Shown: piece after piece, positions 5,905 through 9,735 of the stretch
Numbering within the stretch: position 1 is the stretch's first letter
Layout: each line of letters opens with the position of its first letter
Origin: an uncultured cyanobacterium
GTDB taxonomy: Bacteria > Cyanobacteriota > Cyanobacteriia > PCC-6307 > Cyanobiaceae
Direction of reading: 5' to 3'
DNA: 9,735 nucleotides
Assembly: GCA_903934745.1 (NCBI GenBank)
Contig: CAIZOZ010000304.1
Coordinates: 1 to 9,735, forward strand
Made by a program: the position numbers and the translations under genes
The notes under the pieces: generated by a model
Seen by the model: only the letters and a program-made list of their open reading frames with translations
Database searches by the model: none
Told to the model about the DNA's origin: nothing

Positions 5905-8547
5905 ATGCATCCCACCGCCGAACTGTTCACCGAGAAGGCCTGGGCGGCGATCGTTGCCGCCCAGCAACTGGCCCAGCAGAAGCGCCAGCAACAGATGGAG
6001 AGTGAACATCTGCTTGCAGCCTTGCTCGCCCAGCAGGGTCTGGCGAGCCGGATTCTCGAGAAAGCCGGCGTCGAGGTGGGCAGCTTGAGCCAGAAGGTGG
6101 AGGCCTACATCGCCACCCAGGCTGCGCTCAGTTCCCCACCCGACAACGTCTACCTGGGCAAGGGACTCGATCAGGTGCTGAACCAGGCCGATGCCCTGCG
6201 TAAAACCTACGAAGACAGCTTCATCGCCATTGAACACCTGGTGCTCGCCCTGGCGATCGACGATCGTTGCGCCAAGCAGCTGTTCTCCCAGGCCGGCACC
6301 AATGCCGACAAGCTCCAGCAGGCGGTGCAGGCCGTGCGCGGCAGTCAGCGGGTGACGGATCAGAACCCGGAAGGCACCTATGAATCGCTGGAGAAATACG
6401 GCCGCGATCTCACCAAGGCGGCCCGCGAAGGCAAGCTCGATCCGGTGATCGGCCGCGATGAGGAGATCCGCCGCACGATTCAGATCCTCTCGCGCCGCAC
6501 CAAGAACAACCCGGTGCTGATCGGCGAGCCCGGCGTCGGCAAGACCGCCATTGTGGAGGGGCTGGCCCAGCGCATCGTCAACGGCGATGTGCCCCAGGCG
6601 TTGCAGAACCGCCAGCTGATCGCCCTCGACATGGGCTCGTTGATTGCCGGTGCCAAGTACCGCGGTGAGTTTGAGGAGCGGCTCAAGGCCGTGCTCAAGG
6701 AGGTGACCTCCTCCGAAGGGCAGATCGTGCTGTTCATCGATGAGATCCACACCGTGGTGGGCGCCGGCGCCAGCGGCGGTGCCATGGATGCCAGCAATCT
6801 GCTCAAGCCGATGCTGGCCCGCGGCGAACTGCGTTGCATCGGCGCCACCACCCTCGATGAACATCGTCAGCACATCGAAAAGGATCCGGCCCTGGAGCGC
6901 CGTTTCCAGCAGGTGTTCGTCGATCAGCCCACGGTCGAAGACACGATCTCGATCCTGCGCGGCCTCAAGGAGCGCTACGAGGTGCACCACGGCGTGCGCA
7001 TCGCCGATAACGCTCTGGTGGCGGCGGCTGTTCTCAGCAGCCGTTACATCGCCGATCGCTTCCTGCCGGATAAGGCGATTGATCTGATGGATGAATCGGC
7101 GGCGCGGTTGAAGATGGAAATCACCTCCAAACCCGAGCAGATCGACGAACTCGATCGCCGCATCCTGCAGCTGGAGATGGAAAAACTCTCGCTGGGCCGC
7201 GAATCCGATCCGGCCAGCCGCGATCGCCTCGAAAAACTGGAGAAGGAGCTGGCCGATCTGTCCGAGCAGCAGAGCGCCCTCAATGCCCAGTGGCAGCAGG
7301 AGAAGGGCGCTATCGATGAACTCAGCGCCATCAAGGAAGAGATTGAGCAGGTGCAGTTGCAGGTGGAGCAGGCCAAGCGCAGCTACGACCTCAACAAGGC
7401 GGCCCAACTGGAGTACGGCACCCTGGCCGAACTCAACAAAAAGCTGGCGGCCAAGGAGGCCGAACTCACCGGCAGTCATGGCGATAAGAGCCTGCTGCGC
7501 GAGGAGGTCACCGAGGAGGACATCGCCGAAGTGATCGCCAAATGGACCGGCATCCCGGTGGCGAAGTTGGTGCAGGGCGAAATGGAGAAACTGCTGCAGC
7601 TTGAGTCCCAGCTGCACAGCCGCGTGATTGGCCAGGAGCAGGCGGTGACGGCCGTGGCCGATGCGATTCAGCGCTCCCGCGCCGGTCTCAGTGATCCGAA
7701 CCGGCCGATCGCCAGTTTCCTGTTCCTCGGCCCCACCGGCGTCGGCAAGACCGAGCTCTCCAAAGCCTTGGCAGCCCAGCTGTTTGATTCGGACGAGGCG
7801 ATGGTGCGCATCGACATGAGCGAATACATGGAGAAGCATGCCGTCAGCCGTCTGATCGGAGCGCCTCCGGGCTATGTGGGCTACGAGGAAGGCGGCCAGC
7901 TCACCGAAGCGGTGCGGCGCCGCCCCTATGCGGTGATCCTGTTCGATGAAGTCGAAAAGGCCCACCCCGATGTGTTCAATGTGATGCTGCAGATCCTCGA
8001 TGACGGCCGCGTCACCGATGGCCAGGGCCGCACGGTGGATTTCACCAACACGGTGCTGATCCTCACCAGCAACATCGGCAGCACGGCGATTCTCGATCTG
8101 GCCGGCGATCCTGGCCGCCACAGCGAGATGGAGAAGCGGGTGAATGAGGCCCTGCGGGGTCATTTCCGGCCCGAGTTTCTCAACCGGCTCGATGAATCGA
8201 TCATCTTCCACAGCCTCAAGCAGGAGGAACTGCGCCAGATTGTCGAACTGCAGGTGAAGCGCTTGGCCAAGCGGCTCGAAGATCGCAAACTGGGCCTGCG
8301 GCTGGAGCCGGCCGCTCTTGATTGGCTCGCGGCCGTGGGCTACGACCCCGTCTATGGCGCTCGGCCGCTGAAGCGGGCCATCCAGCGGCAACTGGAAACA
8401 CCGATCGCCAAGGCGATTCTGGCCGGCAGCTTCCCCGACGGCTCCACCATTGCGGTGGAGGTGGAAGGCAACGGCGATGGCGCCAAGTTGCGTTTCCGCC
8501 AGGCCGAAGCCGCCAACCTCAGCGGCCCGCTGCCGTTGCTGGTGTAA
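5905..8547 (+). CDS. clpB: ATP-dependent chaperone ClpB (Hsp100 disaggregase)
   Basis: Hexameric AAA+ machine in the cytoplasm that threads aggregated proteins through its pore, working with DnaK/DnaJ/GrpE. The 880-residue length is normal. Domains in order: N-domain with the Clp-N double repeat (about 1-145); first ATPase with Walker A GEPGVGKT (207-214), pore-loop Tyr252 in Lys-Tyr-Arg-Gly-Glu, Walker B with Asp279-Glu280, and an arginine finger in Leu-Glu-Arg-Arg-Phe (330-334); coiled-coil middle domain typical of ClpB (about 408-525); second ATPase with Walker A GPTGVGKT (609-616), pore-loop Tyr657, Walker B with Asp681-Glu682; then the C-terminal small domain with Gly-Ala-Arg-Pro-Leu-Lys. 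All catalytic residues are intact. No ClpP-binding IGF/IGL loop is evident. Cyanobacteria usually have two clpB genes; I do not decide which this is. A GTG at codon 150 matches the internal start position known in E. coli. Confidence 0.98.
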   Translation: MHPTAELFTEKAWAAIVAAQQLAQQKRQQQMESEHLLAALLAQQGLASRILEKAGVEVGSLSQKVEAYIATQAALSSPPDNVYLGKGLDQVLNQADALRKTYEDSFIAIEHLVLALAIDDRCAKQLFSQAGTNADKLQQAVQAVRGSQRVTDQNPEGTYESLEKYGRDLTKAAREGKLDPVIGRDEEIRRTIQILSRRTKNNPVLIGEPGVGKTAIVEGLAQRIVNGDVPQALQNRQLIALDMGSLIAGAKYRGEFEERLKAVLKEVTSSEGQIVLFIDEIHTVVGAGASGGAMDASNLLKPMLARGELRCIGATTLDEHRQHIEKDPALERRFQQVFVDQPTVEDTISILRGLKERYEVHHGVRIADNALVAAAVLSSRYIADRFLPDKAIDLMDESAARLKMEITSKPEQIDELDRRILQLEMEKLSLGRESDPASRDRLEKLEKELADLSEQQSALNAQWQQEKGAIDELSAIKEEIEQVQLQVEQAKRSYDLNKAAQLEYGTLAELNKKLAAKEAELTGSHGDKSLLREEVTEEDIAEVIAKWTGIPVAKLVQGEMEKLLQLESQLHSRVIGQEQAVTAVADAIQRSRAGLSDPNRPIASFLFLGPTGVGKTELSKALAAQLFDSDEAMVRIDMSEYMEKHAVSRLIGAPPGYVGYEEGGQLTEAVRRRPYAVILFDEVEKAHPDVFNVMLQILDDGRVTDGQGRTVDFTNTVLILTSNIGSTAILDLAGDPGRHSEMEKRVNEALRGHFRPEFLNRLDESIIFHSLKQEELRQIVELQVKRLAKRLEDRKLGLRLEPAALDWLAAVGYDPVYGARPLKRAIQRQLETPIAKAILAGSFPDGSTIAVEVEGNGDGAKLRFRQAEAANLSGPLPLLV

Positions 8548-8548
8548 C

Positions 8549-8836
8549 TCAGCCCAGCAGGCGATCAATGCGGCGGGCCAGGGCCAGGTCCAGGTTGGAG
8601 AGGCCGCCGGTGTCATGGGTGGTGAGTTCAATCACCACCCGATTCCAGACATTGCTCCACTCGGGATGATGGTTGAGCGCTTCGGCGGCCAGGGCCACAC
8701 GGGTCATGAAGCCGAAGGCTTCGGAGAAATCGGCGAAGCGAAACTCTCGGTGCAACTTGCCGCTGACCAGGCTCCAGAGCGGCAGGGCCTCGGTCAGGGT
8801 CTCAATGTCCGCCGGGGTCAGGGGTTGGGCCGCCAT
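8549..8836 (-). CDS. phhB: 4a-hydroxytetrahydrobiopterin (pterin-4a-carbinolamine) dehydratase
   Basis: A 95-residue single-domain PCD/DCoH family protein, full length. In the classic reaction it dehydrates the 4a-carbinolamine of tetrahydropterin so that the cofactor of aromatic amino acid hydroxylases can be recycled. The catalytic signature is intact: His56-His57-Pro58-Glu59-Trp60, then Val-x-Ile-Glu-Leu-Thr-Thr-His74 and Gly-Gly-Leu-Ser (77-80). This separates it from the carboxysome-linked PCD-like Rubisco assembly factor of alpha-cyanobacteria, whose active site is altered. Most cyanobacteria lack a phenylalanine hydroxylase, so the physiological substrate here is open; these organisms do make pterin glycosides. 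The gene converges on clpB with one base between stops. No good ribosome binding site is seen before the ATG. The preceding 217 bases hold only a weak stem (AAGCC/GGCTT near 8879-8892) and no supported gene. Confidence 0.93.
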   Translation of the reverse strand: MAAQPLTPADIETLTEALPLWSLVSGKLHREFRFADFSEAFGFMTRVALAAEALNHHPEWSNVWNRVVIELTTHDTGGLSNLDLALARRIDRLLG

Positions 8837-9053
8837 GGTGCTGGAGCTGCTGGTCGAGAACCGAAGACGACGCTAACCAAAGCCCGGCGGCTTGAGGTCC
8901 AAGCTGGCGGCTGCCCCATCCACGCCAAGCGTCTCCAGGTTTTCGGGGCCTGGCCTCACCCAGGGCTGGTCAGCCGTGCAAGCGCGCTCAACCCCCAGGC
9001 AACAGCAGCGGCTGCGCACGTCTGCGGCAGCTTGCTTGCCCACGCCTCCTCGA

Positions 9054-9419
9054 TCACGGACCTGGAGAAGCGGCATCGGCCAACTCATGCAGGCGATCAA
9101 TCAGCAGATCCACCTCGGTGTCCGCAGCGTCCTCCGGCGTGTGCTCGACCTGACTGGCTACCAGGGCCAGGCGCCGCCGCACTTCCTGCTGCAGGCGCTC
9201 GCCGTTGCGTCGCGACAGCAAGGTGGCCGTCGAGGCCTGGCGGTGGGGAGGGTCGGCGGCGGCGTCCACCCGGGCGCCAGCCGCCAGCTCCGGCTCGGTG
9301 GCGGCGGCTGGCCGGAGCTCCAGGCTCTGGCGCAGCGCTGCCACCTCCAGGCGCAGGGCCTTCAGCTCCAGCCAGATTTCCGGCAGACCTGGCTGGGACG
9401 AGCTGGACGGAATCGCCAT
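9054..9419 (-). CDS. Hypothetical coiled-coil protein
   Basis: Not recognised as a named family. The 121-residue product has no signal peptide or membrane helix. Residues 12-36 form a heptad-like helix (Leu12, Ile15, Leu17, Leu19, Leu22, Val26, Leu29, Leu33), followed by an Ala/Pro/Glu-rich linker (about 37-63), and a second charged helical part from Leu67 to about Ala117 with Arg-Asn-Gly-Glu-Arg-Leu (71-76), Glu-His-Thr-Pro-Glu-Asp-Ala (92-98) and Val-Asp-Leu-Leu-Ile-Asp-Arg-Leu. It could be an oligomerising adaptor or structural protein; that is inference. The ATG at 9419 is the first start after an in-frame stop (complement of 9447-9449), but no ribosome binding site precedes it. It is on the same strand as phhB, 217 bases ahead, so co-transcription is possible. 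The periodic pattern makes a real gene likely. Confidence 0.68.
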   Translation of the reverse strand: MAIPSSSSQPGLPEIWLELKALRLEVAALRQSLELRPAAATEPELAAGARVDAAADPPHRQASTATLLSRRNGERLQQEVRRRLALVASQVEHTPEDAADTEVDLLIDRLHELADAASPGP

Positions 9420-9550
9420 GGCCAGGACAGAAACGGCAGAACTTGGTCACCATCTTCCTTCCCTGCAGCCTGAGTGTCGGCTGGGGCTCCCCGCCGCGGT
9501 ACCAGGGTCCGTGGCCAGCCGCTGGCCGGGCTGGACGCCAGTAACGGACA

Positions 9551-9735
9551 ATGGGGCCTGAGAGCAAAAGCATGCCTCCCGCACCTTCCGCCACCAATCC
9601 CAGGCCACTGCCAACTGAGCAGGGTGAACGGTGCCCTGATCAGCCCAACAGCAGCTTCTGTCCCTGGCCGCGCTGTTGCCCCTGGCTGGTGATCGTGGCT
9701 GGCGTGGCCCTTGGCAGCGTGGTGGGTTTATCCCC
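9551..9735 (+). CDS. N-terminal fragment of a membrane or exported protein, cut by the right edge
   Basis: An open frame begins after a stop at 9542-9544 and runs to the end of the window (61 complete codons from the ATG at 9551; another in-frame ATG lies at 9572). The visible part is a polar, proline-rich cytoplasmic-type stretch of about 45 residues with four cysteines (Cys-Pro, Phe-Cys-Pro-Trp, Arg-Cys-Cys-Pro-Trp), followed by a hydrophobic segment Leu-Val-Ile-Val-Ala-Gly-Val-Ala-Leu-Gly-Ser-Val-Val-Gly-Leu that looks like a transmembrane helix or signal anchor. No strong ribosome binding site is visible. It is divergent from the coiled-coil gene. Family cannot be named from this fragment. 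Confidence 0.5.
   Translation, partial: MGPESKSMPPAPSATNPRPLPTEQGERCPDQPNSSFCPWPRCCPWLVIVAGVALGSVVGLS

Noticed and set aside
5584..8631. 1015-codon open frame on the minus strand across clpB
   Set aside because: It is the antisense of clpB codons, made stop-free by strong G/C third-position bias. Its composition (His, Gly, Leu-rich) fits no protein family.
8879..8892. AAGCC/GGCTT stem as a terminator for the coiled-coil gene
   Set aside because: Stem of only five base pairs and a weak T-run on the minus strand.
8873..9100. 75-codon minus-strand frame between the coiled-coil gene and phhB
   Set aside because: Overlaps the end of the coiled-coil gene by 47 bases, has a low-complexity Cys/Ala/Pro composition and no ribosome binding site.
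8450..9544. 364-codon plus-strand frame over the clpB end, phhB and the coiled-coil gene
   Set aside because: Crosses three better supported genes and shows no domain.

Overview
The window reads as ordinary chromosome of a GC-rich picocyanobacterium (Cyanobium / freshwater or marine Synechococcus type). The lineage call rests on a thylakoid-targeted cytochrome c6, a cyanobacterial-type HemE with a nucleotide-sugar-epimerase-like gene fused to its stop codon, a ClpB disaggregase of cyanobacterial character, and strong G/C preference at third codon positions. I cannot name a species from the sequence alone.

Layout. Left end (minus strand): a lipoprotein-type extracellular solute-binding protein, whose stop codon overlaps the first codons of another minus-strand gene that leaves the window. 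Facing away from it, a small cupin-fold protein (1422-1871). After about 300 bases without a recognisable gene comes hemE (2171-3229), coupled by a TTGA overlap to an NAD(P)-binding epimerase/dehydratase (3226-4251), then petJ encoding cytochrome c6 (4392-4733), closed by a strong intrinsic terminator (4794-4822). A small hypothetical protein (4858-5076, minus) converges on the same terminator. Next is a small exported four-cysteine protein with an unclear start (about 5220-5633, plus), then clpB (5905-8547) with a strong ribosome binding site. Convergent with clpB, one base away, is a pterin-4a-carbinolamine dehydratase (8549-8836, minus), preceded on the same strand by a coiled-coil hypothetical (9054-9419). 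A plus-strand gene starting near 9551 with an early membrane segment runs off the right end.

How the genes fit together. hemE feeds the tetrapyrrole pathway (haem, chlorophyll, bilins), and the heme protein cytochrome c6 carries electrons between cytochrome b6f and photosystem I or the terminal oxidase. ClpB is protein quality control. PhhB recycles or handles pterins. The small proteins and the epimerase have no assignable function from sequence.

I found no mobile element, CRISPR array, rRNA or tRNA, and nothing that convincingly forms an undescribed system. The points worth a second look are local: start-site conflicts, a TTG-started coupled gene, a small cysteine-rich exported protein, a cupin with degenerate metal ligands, and an inverted repeat in front of clpB.
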